Shown: positions 22,001 through 31,436 of the stretch, piece by piece | How positions within the stretch are numbered: position 1 is the stretch's first letter | Layout: every line of letters begins with the position of its first letter | NCBI GenBank assembly: GCA_964246705.1 | Contig: CAXTRQ010000002.1 | Span: 1 to 64,000 of the forward strand | Reading direction: 5' to 3' | Source of the DNA: DASZCR01 sp964246705 | Lineage (GTDB): Bacteria; Acidobacteriota; Blastocatellia; Pyrinomonadales; Pyrinomonadaceae | Length of the DNA stretch: 64,000 nt | The notes under the pieces: generated by a model | The model's input: the letters and a program-made list of their open reading frames with translations, nothing else | Told to the model about the DNA's origin: nothing | The model's database searches: none | Program-made: the position numbers and the translations under genes

Positions 22001-24310
22001 TTAGCGCACCTCGAAGAATTGAATGTCGGCGAGACGCCAGCCGCCAGCCGTGCGCGCGAAGACCAGCACAGCCGTCCCGGACTGATCGCGCCCGAGCGTG
22101 CGCGCCGTGATGGAGACATCGGCGGCGACGCGGTTTGCGCTCAGGGCTTCGGTGCGCAGCACGCGCGTCTGCCAGATTTCGGGCTGGCTGCCGACAATGC
22201 CTTTCTCAAAAGTTGGCAACTCGCCCGCGACGAGGATGGCATCGAGGTCTGCTTTCCTTCCGCTTTTAATCGCTACGTCGAGTTGCGCGATGGCGGCCTT
22301 AATGCTTTCGTCAATGACGGGCGTAGTGCCTGATGCCGCTTCGGCCTTGATACGCGCGGCGCGTGCGGCAAACGTCGAAGCATACTCGGCGTCGGCGCGC
22401 ACGGCCTCATCGAAACGCTTGGCGGCTTCGGCTGCTTGATTACGACGGAGGGCGATTTCGCCGAGTCCGATGTTCGCCCATGCGAGCGTCATCGGCGTCG
22501 GAAGCGGCGTATCGAGCGCGGAGCGAAATTCTTTCTCGGCCTCGTCGAGTTTGTTCTGTTCGAGCAGCGCGCGGCCTAAGACCACACGCGATTCCTGCAA
22601 CTGCGGCGCACGCGCGCTGACTTCACGCGCAATCGTCTCGGCACGCGCGGGCAGTTGTTGTCCGAGGAGGTTTCTCGCTTCGGCGAGTGCATCTTCGGGT
22701 GAAGGCGCGTGCGGCACGGTATCGTTTGAATAATCAATCTGCGGGTAGAGTTTATCGGGGTCAACCTCGACGCGCACGATGCGCGCGGGCGTCGCAAACT
22801 GTGCTTCGCTGAAATCTTTGGCGGGGATGCGCGTGTTGCTCGTCAGGCGTTCGCCACGCTCGGTCGTCGCCTGCACGGAGACTTCCACATCGAGCGAACC
22901 CATATTTCTCAGAGCCGACACCCATTGGCCTCCGCGCTGTTGCGGCAGGCCGACGAGCAGGTCTGTGTCCGTCGGCTGGTCTAAAAGATTGTCGAGCAGA
23001 CGGCGCGCGGGATCGCCGTTGAGGCTGGCGCTGAGCGCCGTGCGGATGGCGGCCAGCGTCGTGCTGCCTTTGCGGCTGGCATCAAACTCGCGGCGCAGGA
23101 TGCCCATGAAAGCATCTCGACCGGAGAGCTTATCGGCAACCAGACGCCAGACGAGCGCGCCTTTGTTGGCGACCGTGTTGTAGTAAGTGTCGAAGGCGGG
23201 CGACGACTGCGCGAGCGGGCCATCGCGTCTGGCAATCGGCGCGTAGAGAAGCGCGATACGCATTCGTTCGGCGTCCGCCGCCTCGCGTCCGAACTGTTTT
23301 TCGAGAAAGAGAGTTGCGAGAAAACGTGGAACGCCTTCGCGTAAAACGCCCGCGCCTTCGCCTTCCAGGTTCGTCGCGCCGCCGACCCTCAGCCGCGCGA
23401 CCGATTCGGCGACGAGCATCGCGGGCGCCGAATCGGTCTTCGGGCGACGGAAGACCGCGCCGTCTAAAAGGAGCGTCCCAGCCATGTCGAAGCCTGCGCC
23501 GCGCCTGACGGAAACAAGGCGGATGGAAGATTCGGGCGCTGTCCCGATCAACCCTGCGTAGAAGCCGCGCGCGGCTGAAGCCAGATTAATTAACGCTTCG
23601 GCTCTGCGCCGTTCTTCGGCGGACGCGCCCGTGTTGAGCCACGCGCTGATGCCGCGCGCATCGCCTGTGCCTTCGACCGCATCCCATTTGCCCGTGACGA
23701 AAAACGGTTGCACGTTAAGCGACTGCTCGAAACTCGTGTTGCTCGCCTGCCCGGTCGAGATAACTGTCGCGCCGCCAGCCGTGTTGACCGTCAAACGCAG
23801 CGGCGCGTAATCAACTCCGCGCGGCGCAAAGATAGAGTTCGGCGTCGGATACCAGTAGGAGAGCGGGAGAAATTGCGCGCTCTCGTCGGAAATCGCTGCG
23901 AGACCGGAATTGTCCGTGACGGGCAGGCGATATTCAATTATCACGTTGACCGCTCCGCCGGGCGCGACCGGAGCGGGCAGTGTCACCTGCGCGAGTTGCA
24001 GTCTGGTACGCGACTCTGTGCTGGTGCTGAATTTGGCGTTTCCATCGCCGACCCCGGCAGCTTTAATCTGTGCCGCCGGATTAATCCGCACGGTGAAGGT
24101 GCGTCCCTCTGCGTCGCCCACGTTACGCGCCGACAGGACGGCACGCGCCGATAACGCTCGCGCACTCCCATCCGATTCGATGTTGCCTGTGATGTCAAAG
24201 CGTGTGACTTGCCACGAGGCGACACGCGGCTCGCTCTGTGCGCGTACGTGCGTTGATGTCAGCAGGAAAAAAAGGATGAGAAGATATTTTACAAAGCGCG
24301 GGTTTTTCAT
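22001..24310 (-). CDS. Secreted M1-peptidase-like protein without catalytic residues, with TPR repeats
   Basis: The 769-residue protein has a signal peptide (residues 1-24, ending HVRAQ). An N-terminal beta domain and a gluzincin (M1 aminopeptidase-like) helical domain follow. Where M1 enzymes have HExxH, this protein has VAESVARLRVGG (about 300-311), so both His and the Glu of the motif are replaced. The following LREGVPRFLATL and TVANKGALVW segments still match the fold. TPR helices (about 560-670) and an NTF2-like C-terminal tail follow. It lies between kdsA and kdsC and is probably co-transcribed with them. It may be a non-catalytic binding or assembly factor in the envelope; its function is unknown. 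Confidence 0.75.
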   Translation of the reverse strand: MKNPRFVKYLLILFFLLTSTHVRAQSEPRVASWQVTRFDITGNIESDGSARALSARAVLSARNVGDAEGRTFTVRINPAAQIKAAGVGDGNAKFSTSTESRTRLQLAQVTLPAPVAPGGAVNVIIEYRLPVTDNSGLAAISDESAQFLPLSYWYPTPNSIFAPRGVDYAPLRLTVNTAGGATVISTGQASNTSFEQSLNVQPFFVTGKWDAVEGTGDARGISAWLNTGASAEERRRAEALINLASAARGFYAGLIGTAPESSIRLVSVRRGAGFDMAGTLLLDGAVFRRPKTDSAPAMLVAESVARLRVGGATNLEGEGAGVLREGVPRFLATLFLEKQFGREAADAERMRIALLYAPIARRDGPLAQSSPAFDTYYNTVANKGALVWRLVADKLSGRDAFMGILRREFDASRKGSTTLAAIRTALSASLNGDPARRLLDNLLDQPTDTDLLVGLPQQRGGQWVSALRNMGSLDVEVSVQATTERGERLTSNTRIPAKDFSEAQFATPARIVRVEVDPDKLYPQIDYSNDTVPHAPSPEDALAEARNLLGQQLPARAETIAREVSARAPQLQESRVVLGRALLEQNKLDEAEKEFRSALDTPLPTPMTLAWANIGLGEIALRRNQAAEAAKRFDEAVRADAEYASTFAARAARIKAEAASGTTPVIDESIKAAIAQLDVAIKSGRKADLDAILVAGELPTFEKGIVGSQPEIWQTRVLRTEALSANRVAADVSITARTLGRDQSGTAVLVFARTAGGWRLADIQFFEVR

Positions 24311-24363
24311 AAATTGCGAAAGTTAAAATCAGATATGAATGTTGATTCGGAAAAGAAATTTAT

Positions 24364-25224
24364 CTAAGCTTTGACCAGCGCATCGCGCCTGACGAGTTCG
24401 TGCACGTCGCGCAGCATCCCAAGAAGCGGGGCGAGACGCGCGAGGGGGAGCGCGTTCGGGCCGTCGGAGAGGGCGCGTTCCGGGCAGTCGTGAACTTCCA
24501 TGAAGACGGCATCAACGCCGCAGGCGACTCCGGCGCGTGCGAGCGGTTCGATGTACTCCGGCTGTCCCCCCGTTGCATGTCCGAGTCCGCCGGGCAGTTG
24601 CAGAGAGTGGGTCACGTCGAAGACGACGGGCGCGCCGAACTGCCGCATAATCGGGAAGGAGCGCATGTCCACGACGAGGTTGTGATAGCCGAACGAAACT
24701 CCGCGCTCGGTCACCAGAAGCTTCTCGCATCCGGCGGCGCGCGCCTTGCGCACGATGTTGCGCGCGTCCTGCGGCGCAAGAAACTGTCCCTTCTTGATGT
24801 TCACGGCGCGTCCCGTCTGCGCCGCCGCTTCGATGAGGTCGGTCTGCCGCGAGAGGAAGGCCGGAATCTGCAAGATGTCGGCCACTTCCGCCGCCCGCTC
24901 GACCTGCGCCACGTCATGCACGTCCGTCACGATGGGTAGCCCCGTCTCTTCTTTGACGGCCTTCAGCGCATCGAGCGCGGTCTCGATTCCGATACCGCGA
25001 AAGCTCTCATGCGATGAACGATTGGCCTTATCGAACGAAGCCTTAAAAACGTAATCCAAACCGGCATCGCGCACGCGCTTGCCGCACTCGCGCGCCATCA
25101 TCAACACATGCGCGGGCGATTCGACCACACACGGCCCCGCGATAATCGTCAAACGCCCGTCGCCAAACGTGGCGTCTCCGACGCGAAAAGATTTCATCTG
25201 CATCTCGTCTGCTTGCTCATTCAT
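24364..25224 (-). CDS. kdsA: 3-deoxy-8-phosphooctulonate synthase
   Basis: KdsA condenses phosphoenolpyruvate with arabinose 5-phosphate to give Kdo-8-phosphate, the first committed step to the inner core of LPS. The 286-residue protein shows LTIIAGPCVVES (about 25-36), FKASFDKANRSS, GLPIVTDVH, QIPAFLSRQTDL, NIKKGQFLAP and FDVTHSLQLPGG, all KdsA landmarks. Its ATG overlaps the stop of the upstream kinase gene by 4 bp, and the M1-like gene starts 53 bp downstream. This gives an unusual kinase-kdsA-TPR-kdsC arrangement. Confidence 0.95.
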   Translation of the reverse strand: MNEQADEMQMKSFRVGDATFGDGRLTIIAGPCVVESPAHVLMMARECGKRVRDAGLDYVFKASFDKANRSSHESFRGIGIETALDALKAVKEETGLPIVTDVHDVAQVERAAEVADILQIPAFLSRQTDLIEAAAQTGRAVNIKKGQFLAPQDARNIVRKARAAGCEKLLVTERGVSFGYHNLVVDMRSFPIMRQFGAPVVFDVTHSLQLPGGLGHATGGQPEYIEPLARAGVACGVDAVFMEVHDCPERALSDGPNALPLARLAPLLGMLRDVHELVRRDALVKA

Positions 25225-27479
25225 GGCGTGCCGTTCTCTGCGCGCGCCGCCTGACGGCGCAAGTCCTTCAAACTATTCTCGACTCGACGGCGATTCTCGC
25301 CATCCGGTTTCTGTCGCAGGTAAGCTTCAAATTCTGCGATGGCTTCCTTCGGGCGTTTCGTCTCCTGATAGACGAGGCCGAGATTGTAATGCGCGTCGGC
25401 AAAGTCGCCGCCACGTTCTTCGATGGACGAGCGAAAAGCAGCCTCCGCGCCTTCATAATCCTTCTGCTGTGCGAGTGCGACGCCGAGCGCGTGATGCGCG
25501 TCCGCATCGTGCCCGCCGTTCTGCTCGATGGCTTTGCGGAGAGCATCCGCCGCTTCGGGGTTGCGCTTAAGGCCGAGTTGGGCGATGCCGATTTGAAAGT
25601 AAGCGTCAGAGTAATTGTCGCCGCGTTGATGAATCGCATCAGTATAAGAGTTGATGGCATCTTCTAATTTGCCCTGCCGCTGCAACGCAAAGCCGAGGTT
25701 GTATTGCGCCGCCGCATAGTCGCCGTTCCTCTGTTTGATGGCTTCGCGAAACTCCGCTTCCGAGTCGTGCAACTGCCCTCTGAGCATCAGCACCCAGCCG
25801 AGGCGGTTATGCGCTTCCGGAAATTCGGGCTGCAACTCGATGGCGCGACGATAGTCAGCCGAAGCTCTATCGAAATCGCGCGAGGAGAAATTATAGTTGC
25901 CGCGCTCGTAGAACTCCGCCGCCGAGCGCGGTTCGTTGTTCGGCGATTTTGGACGCGTCGAAGATTCGGCAACGCCGAGAATGCGCCCGACCGCGTCGCC
26001 TTCACCTGTCGCCGTGTTCGCGGCGACTCCCGTCGTAGGCTGCACTGCGACCGAGCGCGAACGGAAGACCAGCGCCCCGACGACAATCAAAGCGAGCGCG
26101 CCGAACGCCACGGCAATCAAAGCGCGCGGCTGTCTGAACCATGCGCGGCGCCCGCGCGCGCCGCGCGCGCCGCGTCGAATCGGAATGCGGACGCGCACGC
26201 CGCTCGACCGCTGTGCCGACGGGGACGAGACATCGCGCGCAGCAGCAGCCTGCGCCGACGAAGAATCCGCCATGCCAACGGCAGATGAACCACCCGAAGA
26301 CGGCGAGGCGGGTCGGCCACCTGTCTCGACAACTTGATCTTCCACCGTCTCGGAAACGCCTCCGTCCTGTTCCGTGACCGGAGCGGTGGCGCGACTCTGC
26401 CGCAGTCGCTCGATGTCAATCACCAGCCGCCCCGAAGGCGTCTGGGTTCCTGCGTCGCGCAGCGTCTCAAGCGTCGGCGCGCTGAATCCGGCGGCGTGCT
26501 CAAGCCCCAGACGTTCGGCGACAGCATACAGTTCACGTCGAAATGCGCCCGCGTCCGCCGGACGCTCATGCGGGCTTTTCTCAAGCGCGTGGAGCACGAT
26601 CTCTTCGAGCGCGGGCGGAATCCCGGGCACGAGTTCGCGCGGGCGGCGCGGTATCTCCGCCGAATGCTTCAGCGCCAACGCCAGCGGCGTCGCGCCGTTG
26701 AAGGGCGTCTGCCCGGCAAGCATCTCGTAGAGGATAACGCCGAGGCTGTACACGTCCGAGGCGGGGGTCAACTGTCCACCGTCGCACTGCTCGGGCGACA
26801 TGTAGCGCGGCGTGCCGATCATCACGCCTGTCCCGGTCAGAGTATTAGCGAAATTTTTATCGGTCGTATCGCTGGCAAGTTTGGCGATACCGAAATCCAG
26901 CACCTTGACGATGTGCGGCGCGTGTGGCCTCTGCACGATGAAGATGTTGCCCGGCTTCAAGTCTCGATGGATGATGCCCGCTTCGTGCGCGGCGGCCACG
27001 GCAGCCGTGATCTGCAACATCAGAGAGACGGCGCGCGCCGGATCGAGCGGGGCTTCGCGCGCCAGCACGTTGCGCAGCGGCTTGCCTTCAAGCAACTCCA
27101 TGACGATGTAGACCAGCCCCTCCGCCGTCTCGCCAAAATCCGTCACGGCGACGGCGTTGGAATGCTGTAGGCGACCGGCGGCGCGCGCCTCACGTCGAAA
27201 ACGCTCCTTCGCCGCCTCGTCCGTCACCAGTTTCGAGTTGAGCACTTTGACGGCAACAGGCCGGTCAATCAGCAGGTGCGTCGCGCGATAGACAGTCCCC
27301 ATGCCGCCTTCGCCGAGCCGTTCGTCGAGTTGATATTTATCGTCGAGCACGCGACCAACCAGCGGGTCAATCGGAATGTTTGCAGCCATTGTCGCATCGG
27401 CACGCAGCAGCGCGCCATCCTCTGGACACGCTTTCACGTCCGAAGAATATTGACGACCGCATGTGGGACATTGCAGCAT
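25221..27479 (-). CDS. Transmembrane serine/threonine protein kinase with zinc ribbon and TPR repeats
   Basis: The 752-residue protein opens with a zinc ribbon, CPTCGRQYSSDVKACPEDG (residues 4-22). A Hanks-type kinase domain follows, with LGEGGMGTVYRA, HRDLKPGN and DFGIAKLA (about 55-310). Then come a low-complexity linker, one membrane helix near residue 460, and six or so TPR units to the C-terminus that would lie outside the cytoplasm. I chose the ATG at 27479; the frame remains open upstream only through heptamer repeats. It overlaps kdsA by 4 bp. The link to the Kdo genes suggests envelope-related signalling, and the PP2C gene at 32705 is a possible opposing phosphatase. Confidence 0.9.
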   Translation of the reverse strand: MLQCPTCGRQYSSDVKACPEDGALLRADATMAANIPIDPLVGRVLDDKYQLDERLGEGGMGTVYRATHLLIDRPVAVKVLNSKLVTDEAAKERFRREARAAGRLQHSNAVAVTDFGETAEGLVYIVMELLEGKPLRNVLAREAPLDPARAVSLMLQITAAVAAAHEAGIIHRDLKPGNIFIVQRPHAPHIVKVLDFGIAKLASDTTDKNFANTLTGTGVMIGTPRYMSPEQCDGGQLTPASDVYSLGVILYEMLAGQTPFNGATPLALALKHSAEIPRRPRELVPGIPPALEEIVLHALEKSPHERPADAGAFRRELYAVAERLGLEHAAGFSAPTLETLRDAGTQTPSGRLVIDIERLRQSRATAPVTEQDGGVSETVEDQVVETGGRPASPSSGGSSAVGMADSSSAQAAAARDVSSPSAQRSSGVRVRIPIRRGARGARGRRAWFRQPRALIAVAFGALALIVVGALVFRSRSVAVQPTTGVAANTATGEGDAVGRILGVAESSTRPKSPNNEPRSAAEFYERGNYNFSSRDFDRASADYRRAIELQPEFPEAHNRLGWVLMLRGQLHDSEAEFREAIKQRNGDYAAAQYNLGFALQRQGKLEDAINSYTDAIHQRGDNYSDAYFQIGIAQLGLKRNPEAADALRKAIEQNGGHDADAHHALGVALAQQKDYEGAEAAFRSSIEERGGDFADAHYNLGLVYQETKRPKEAIAEFEAYLRQKPDGENRRRVENSLKDLRRQAARAENGTP

Positions 27480-27483
27480 AAAA

Positions 27484-27622
27484 AAGTGACGAGCGACGAG
27501 TGACGAGTGACGAGCAAAGCCGGGGACGGTTTTCAGTTTTGAGTTATCAGCGATAAGTGAAGAGTGTTGAGATGAAAGCTGTCTTAAATTCCTCACTCGT
27601 CACTCAGCACTCGTCACTTTAT
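27484..27622. repeat. Family B heptamer stem-loop (GTGACGA type), copy 2, composite
   Basis: The left arm is GTGACGA, GCGACGA, GTGACGA, GTGACGA. Inner sequence with GTTTTCAGTTTTGAG follows, then a second left arm (AAGTGAAGAGTGTTGAG), the conserved loop AAAGCTGTCTTAAA (27575-27588), and the right arm CTCACTCGTCACTC...CTCGTCACTT. It looks like two nested or rearranged copies. It lies upstream of the kinase gene and downstream of pyrG. Confidence 0.75.
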
Positions 27623-27720
27623 TTCATCTTCCCGCTTTTGTGCAAAACGTATTGTGCCTCGGCGTGCCGGAATTCTTCGCGCGTCAGTGCGTCATGTTGC
27701 ACCTTGAGTTCTCGCCCGCG

Positions 27721-29436
27721 TCAGTCATCGCCCGCGACCACCTGCACGCGTTCGTGCGTGCTTGAGGCCGCGTCCGCCTCGCTCGACTCATTGCCGCTCG
27801 CTTCGTCGCGCATACGGTTCTCGTAAGCGGCGCGCACGAACGAGGCGAACAGTGGATGCGCGGCGAGCGGCTTTGACTTGTATTCGGGATGAAACTGGCA
27901 GCCCAAAAACCAAGGGTGCGTGGCGCGCGCGAGTTCGATCATCTCGATGAACCGACCGTCGGGCGACTCGCCGCTGAAGATTAAACCTGTGCGCTCCAAC
28001 GTCTCTCGAAATTCCGGGTTGAACTCATAGCGATGGCGATGGCGCTCTTGTATCTCCGCCTCGCCTCTATAGACCTCGCGCGCGAGGCTTCCTTCAGCCA
28101 GCCTGCACGGCCACGCGCCCAGACGCATCGTGCCCCCCATCTCTTCGACGCCGACGAGGTCGCGCAGTTTAAAGATTACAGGGTACGGCGTCGCCGCGTC
28201 GAACTCGGTCGAATCCGCGCCGACGAGGCCGCACATCGCACGCGCGTACTCGATGACCGCCGTCTGCATGCCGAGACAGATGCCGAAGTAAGGCGTCTTC
28301 GAGCGGCGCGCGTAAGAGATGGAGCGAATCATCCCGGCGATGCCGCGTTTGCCGAAGCCGCCCGGGACGAGGATGGCGTCGAAATCGCGCAGGCGATTTT
28401 CATAATCGTCGTCCATCAAACTCTCCGATTCGACCCAGCGCACGTCCACGCGCAAATTTCCGGCGACCCCGCCATGCGTCAGAGCCTCGCGCAGAGATTT
28501 ATAAGAATCTTCAAGCTCGACATACTTGCCGACGATACCGATAGTGACGGAACCGGCTGAAGGGTCTCGAATCGTCTCCACCAGTTCGCGCCAGCGCGTC
28601 AGGTCGCTGTGCGCCCCGCGCTCCTGCAAGCCGAGCGCCGAGACGAGCAGCGCGTCGAGTCCTTGTTCGTGGAGGGCGAGCGGCACGTCGTAAATCGTAT
28701 CAACATCTTCGGCGGCAATGACGGCGTGCTCTTTGACGTTGCAGAAGAGCGCAATTTTCGAGCGCAGGTCGCGCGAGAGCGGGCGCTCCGAACGACACAG
28801 CAAAATATCAACGGCGATGCCGATTTCGCGAAGGTCGCGGACGGAATGCTGCGTCGGTTTCGTCTTCAGTTCCCCAGCCGCCGCGATGTAAGGCACGAGT
28901 GTCAGGTGGACGAAGATTGCGCCCTTGCGTCCATCTTCGCTCTCTTCATTGCCCATCTGGCGGATGGCTTCGAGAAACGGCAAGCTCTCGATGTCGCCCA
29001 CCGTTCCGCCGATTTCGACGATGACGACATCCGGCTTATCTTTCTCTGCGACGGCGCGGACGGCCTTTTTGATTTCGTCCGTGATGTGCGGAATCACTTG
29101 AATCGTCTTGCCGAGATAATCGCCGCGCCGCTCTTTTTCGATGACCGAAAGGTAGATGCGACCCGTCGTCCAGTTGTTCCCCTGCGACAGACGCGCGTGC
29201 GTGAAGCGTTCATAGTGTCCGAGGTCGAGGTCGGTCTCAGCGCCGTCGTCGGTGACGAAAACTTCGCCGTGCTGGAATGGCGACATCGTCCCCGGATCAA
29301 TGTTGATGTATGGGTCGAGCTTAATCAGCGTGACGCTCAGCCCGCGCGCTTCCAACAGGCAGCCGATAGAGGAAGCCGCCAACCCCTTGCCGAGACTCGA
29401 TACCACACCGCCCGTCACAAAAATATATTTAGGCAT
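27721..29436 (-). CDS. pyrG: CTP synthase
   Basis: PyrG aminates UTP to CTP using glutamine. The N-terminal synthetase domain starts KYIFVTGGVVSSLGKGLAA and contains GGTVGDIESLPFLEAIRQ. The C-terminal class I amidotransferase domain has the nucleophile in FGICLGMQ (about residue 383) and the catalytic His-Glu in FHPEYKSKP (about 525). The length of 571 residues is slightly long because of an acidic/Ser-rich C-terminal tail. It lies between kdsB and the kinase gene; CTP is the co-substrate of KdsB, so the pairing makes metabolic sense. Confidence 0.97.
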   Translation of the reverse strand: MPKYIFVTGGVVSSLGKGLAASSIGCLLEARGLSVTLIKLDPYINIDPGTMSPFQHGEVFVTDDGAETDLDLGHYERFTHARLSQGNNWTTGRIYLSVIEKERRGDYLGKTIQVIPHITDEIKKAVRAVAEKDKPDVVIVEIGGTVGDIESLPFLEAIRQMGNEESEDGRKGAIFVHLTLVPYIAAAGELKTKPTQHSVRDLREIGIAVDILLCRSERPLSRDLRSKIALFCNVKEHAVIAAEDVDTIYDVPLALHEQGLDALLVSALGLQERGAHSDLTRWRELVETIRDPSAGSVTIGIVGKYVELEDSYKSLREALTHGGVAGNLRVDVRWVESESLMDDDYENRLRDFDAILVPGGFGKRGIAGMIRSISYARRSKTPYFGICLGMQTAVIEYARAMCGLVGADSTEFDAATPYPVIFKLRDLVGVEEMGGTMRLGAWPCRLAEGSLAREVYRGEAEIQERHRHRYEFNPEFRETLERTGLIFSGESPDGRFIEMIELARATHPWFLGCQFHPEYKSKPLAAHPLFASFVRAAYENRMRDEASGNESSEADAASSTHERVQVVAGDD

Positions 29437-29458
29437 TCTCTTCCCCTAATAAGATGTT

Positions 29459-30262
29459 TTAACAAACTTCCAATATGGCGCGGACGCGTTCGAGGTCGGC
29501 GGGCGTGTCTACTCCGATTGAAGGCTCTGCCGCTTCGACCACCACAATCTTTGCGCCGCGCTCTAAAATGCGTAGCTGTTCGAGCGATTCCGTTTCTTCC
29601 AGCCCGAACTGCGGCCAGCGCGAATATTCTAACAAAAACCTGCGGCGGTAAACATAAAGCCCCGTGTGCTTGCGAAAGAGGCCGAGCAACGCGGGGTCTG
29701 CGGCGAGCGCGGCTTCGAGAGAGCCGTGGGCGCGCACTGCCTCACGCGGGAAAGGAATCGGTGAACGGGAAAAATAGAGTGCGCGCCCGCGCTCGTCCGT
29801 GACGACCTTGACCACATCGCTGCTCAAAACGTCTTCCGCACGCTCGATGGCCTCGCACGTCGTTGCGACGGCGGCGTCCTCGATTTCCAACAAAGCTTTG
29901 ACGGCTCGTTCAATCGTCTCCGGCGCAAGCAGCGGCTCGTCGCCCTGCACGTTGACGATGATCTCAACATCTTCGAGACTCTCCGCCGCCTCGGCCAGAC
30001 GGTCGCTCCCGCTCCGGTGGTCTGCGCGCGTCATCAACGCTTCTCTCCCGGCCTCGCGCACCACCGCCAGAATCCGCTCGTCGTCAGTGGCGACGATGAC
30101 ACGACCGACGCAGCGTGCGGCGAGGGCGCGTTCGACAACATGGAGAATCATCGGGCGTCCGGCGATGTCAACAAGCGGCTTACCGGGTAGGCGAGACGAA
30201 AAGTAGCGTGCGGGAATAATGGCGACGACCGAAGGTTGAAGGCGAGAGTCCGTGTGCTTCAC
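29459..30262 (-). CDS. kdsB: 3-deoxy-manno-octulosonate cytidylyltransferase (CMP-Kdo synthetase)
   Basis: KdsB activates Kdo with CTP. The 267-residue protein has VVAIIPARYFSSRLPGKPL (about residues 12-30, nucleotide binding), DHRSGSDRLAE, VNVQGDEPLL and SRSPIPFPR, all typical KdsB motifs. It lies 22 bp upstream of pyrG on the same strand. With kdsA and kdsC in the following run, the window holds three Kdo steps; kdsD and the Kdo transferase were not found here. Confidence 0.95.
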   Translation of the reverse strand: MKHTDSRLQPSVVAIIPARYFSSRLPGKPLVDIAGRPMILHVVERALAARCVGRVIVATDDERILAVVREAGREALMTRADHRSGSDRLAEAAESLEDVEIIVNVQGDEPLLAPETIERAVKALLEIEDAAVATTCEAIERAEDVLSSDVVKVVTDERGRALYFSRSPIPFPREAVRAHGSLEAALAADPALLGLFRKHTGLYVYRRRFLLEYSRWPQFGLEETESLEQLRILERGAKIVVVEAAEPSIGVDTPADLERVRAILEVC

Positions 30263-30301
30263 GGGAGCACAACATATCTTGGCAGCAACCCCCCTGTCAA
30301 T

Positions 30302-30402
30302 TAAAACAGTGACGAGTTGAAGACAGCTTTGTTCTCATCACTCGCCGCACATCGCTTATCACTGTTTTGGTTTTAACTTATCACTCGTCACTCGTCACTG
30401 TA
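30302..30402. repeat. Family B heptamer stem-loop (GTGACGA type), copy 3
   Basis: AAAACAGTGACGAGTTGAAG opens the element. The conserved loop motif lies inverted at about 30319-30332 (TGAAGACAGCTTTG). The right side contains TCACTCGCC, CTTATCACTGTTTT and finally CTTATCACTCGTCACTCGTC. Outer TTAAAACAGTGA / TCACTGTTTT arms also pair. It separates divergent kdsB and the cysteine synthase gene. Confidence 0.75.
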
Positions 30403-30410
30403 GTTGGCGT

Positions 30411-30439
30411 TTGACAGAGAAAGTGGGGCGGGCTACCAT
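30411..30439 (+). promoter_or_regulatory. Sigma-70 type promoter of the cysteine synthase gene
   Basis: A perfect -35 TTGACA at 30411-30416 is followed after 17 bp by TACCAT at 30434-30439 (4 of 6 matches to TATAAT). It lies 8 bp after the stem-loop and about 70 bp before the start codon. I saw no riboswitch-like structure in the leader. Confidence 0.55.
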
Positions 30440-30512
30440 GCGGCGTCATTTTCATTTCGGGTGCACGCTTTCAATAAATTTCATTATGGCAAGTCCTAGA
30501 CGGGGTAATTTG

Positions 30513-31436
30513 ATGCCGCTCGCAACGGTTGAGAATATTATTGAGTTGGTCGGACGCACGCCCCTGCTCCACCTCGCGCGATTTGCCAGAGCGCCCCTAG
30601 CCGACATCTATGCTAAGCTCGAATACATGAATCCCGGCGGCTCCGTCAAAGATCGCGCCGCTTTGGGAATGATTCTCGATGCCGAGCGGCGCGGCATCCT
30701 TAGTCCCGGCTCAACGATTATCGAACCGACGGCGGGCAATACCGGCATCGGTCTCGCCCTCATCGGCGTCGCGCGTGGTTACCGCGTTATCCTGTGCGTG
30801 CCCGTCGGCTATTCGCAGGAGAAGATGAAAGTGATGGAACTCCTGGGCGGCGAGATCAAGTACGTATCGCAGGAAGCGGGGATGCAGGGTGCGATTGACC
30901 GCGCGCGGGAACTCGCCGATAACATCGAAGGCAGCTTTATCCCGCAGCAGTTTGAGAATCCGGCGAACCCCTGCTTTCACGAAAGCACGACCGCGCAGGA
31001 GATTATCGAGCAGATGGACGGGCGCATTGACGCTATTGTGATGGGCGCAGGGACAGCCGGAACTTTCACGGGCGTCGCGCGCGCCGTCAAAAAGTTAAAC
31101 CCGCGCGTCGTCTGCGTCCTCGTCGAGCCGGACGGCTCGATCATGGGCGGCGGCGAACCGGGCTGCTACAAACTTGAGGGCATCGGTCAGACGCAATTTA
31201 TTCCGCCCAACCTCGACAGTCATTGCGCCGATGAAGTTGTGCAGATTTCAGACCGGGAAGCCTTCGCCACCGTGCGCCGTCTCGCCGAAACGGAAGGCGT
31301 TCTCGCGGGCGGTTCATCCGGCGCGGCTGCCGCTGCCGCACGCCACCTCGCCGAACGACTCGGCGAAGGCAAGCGCATCGTCACGCTTTTTCCGGACGGC
31401 GCGGAGCGTTACATGAGCCAAGGGATTTTCGATTAG
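30513..31436 (+). CDS. Cysteine synthase / cystathionine beta-synthase-type PLP enzyme
   Basis: The 307-residue protein is a fold-type II PLP enzyme. NPGGSVKDRAA (about residues 40-50) carries the PLP lysine, EPTAGNTGIGLA binds the substrate carboxylate and GTAGTFTGVARAVK binds the PLP phosphate. It makes cysteine from O-acetylserine and sulfide, or cystathionine from homocysteine, and sequence alone does not separate the two. I chose the ATG at 30513; an ATG at 30486 is also in frame. The next gene encodes a cystathionine gamma-type enzyme, so a reverse transsulfuration (MccA/MccB-like) pair is likely. Confidence 0.85.
   Translation: MPLATVENIIELVGRTPLLHLARFARAPLADIYAKLEYMNPGGSVKDRAALGMILDAERRGILSPGSTIIEPTAGNTGIGLALIGVARGYRVILCVPVGYSQEKMKVMELLGGEIKYVSQEAGMQGAIDRARELADNIEGSFIPQQFENPANPCFHESTTAQEIIEQMDGRIDAIVMGAGTAGTFTGVARAVKKLNPRVVCVLVEPDGSIMGGGEPGCYKLEGIGQTQFIPPNLDSHCADEVVQISDREAFATVRRLAETEGVLAGGSSGAAAAAARHLAERLGEGKRIVTLFPDGAERYMSQGIFD

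Noticed and set aside
27484..27622. Possible CRISPR array in the heptamer repeats
   Set aside because: The units are 7 bp with no unique spacers, and no cas genes are nearby.
30420..30512. Possible SAM riboswitch or T-box before the sulfur genes
   Set aside because: The leader is under 100 nt and shows none of the conserved helices.
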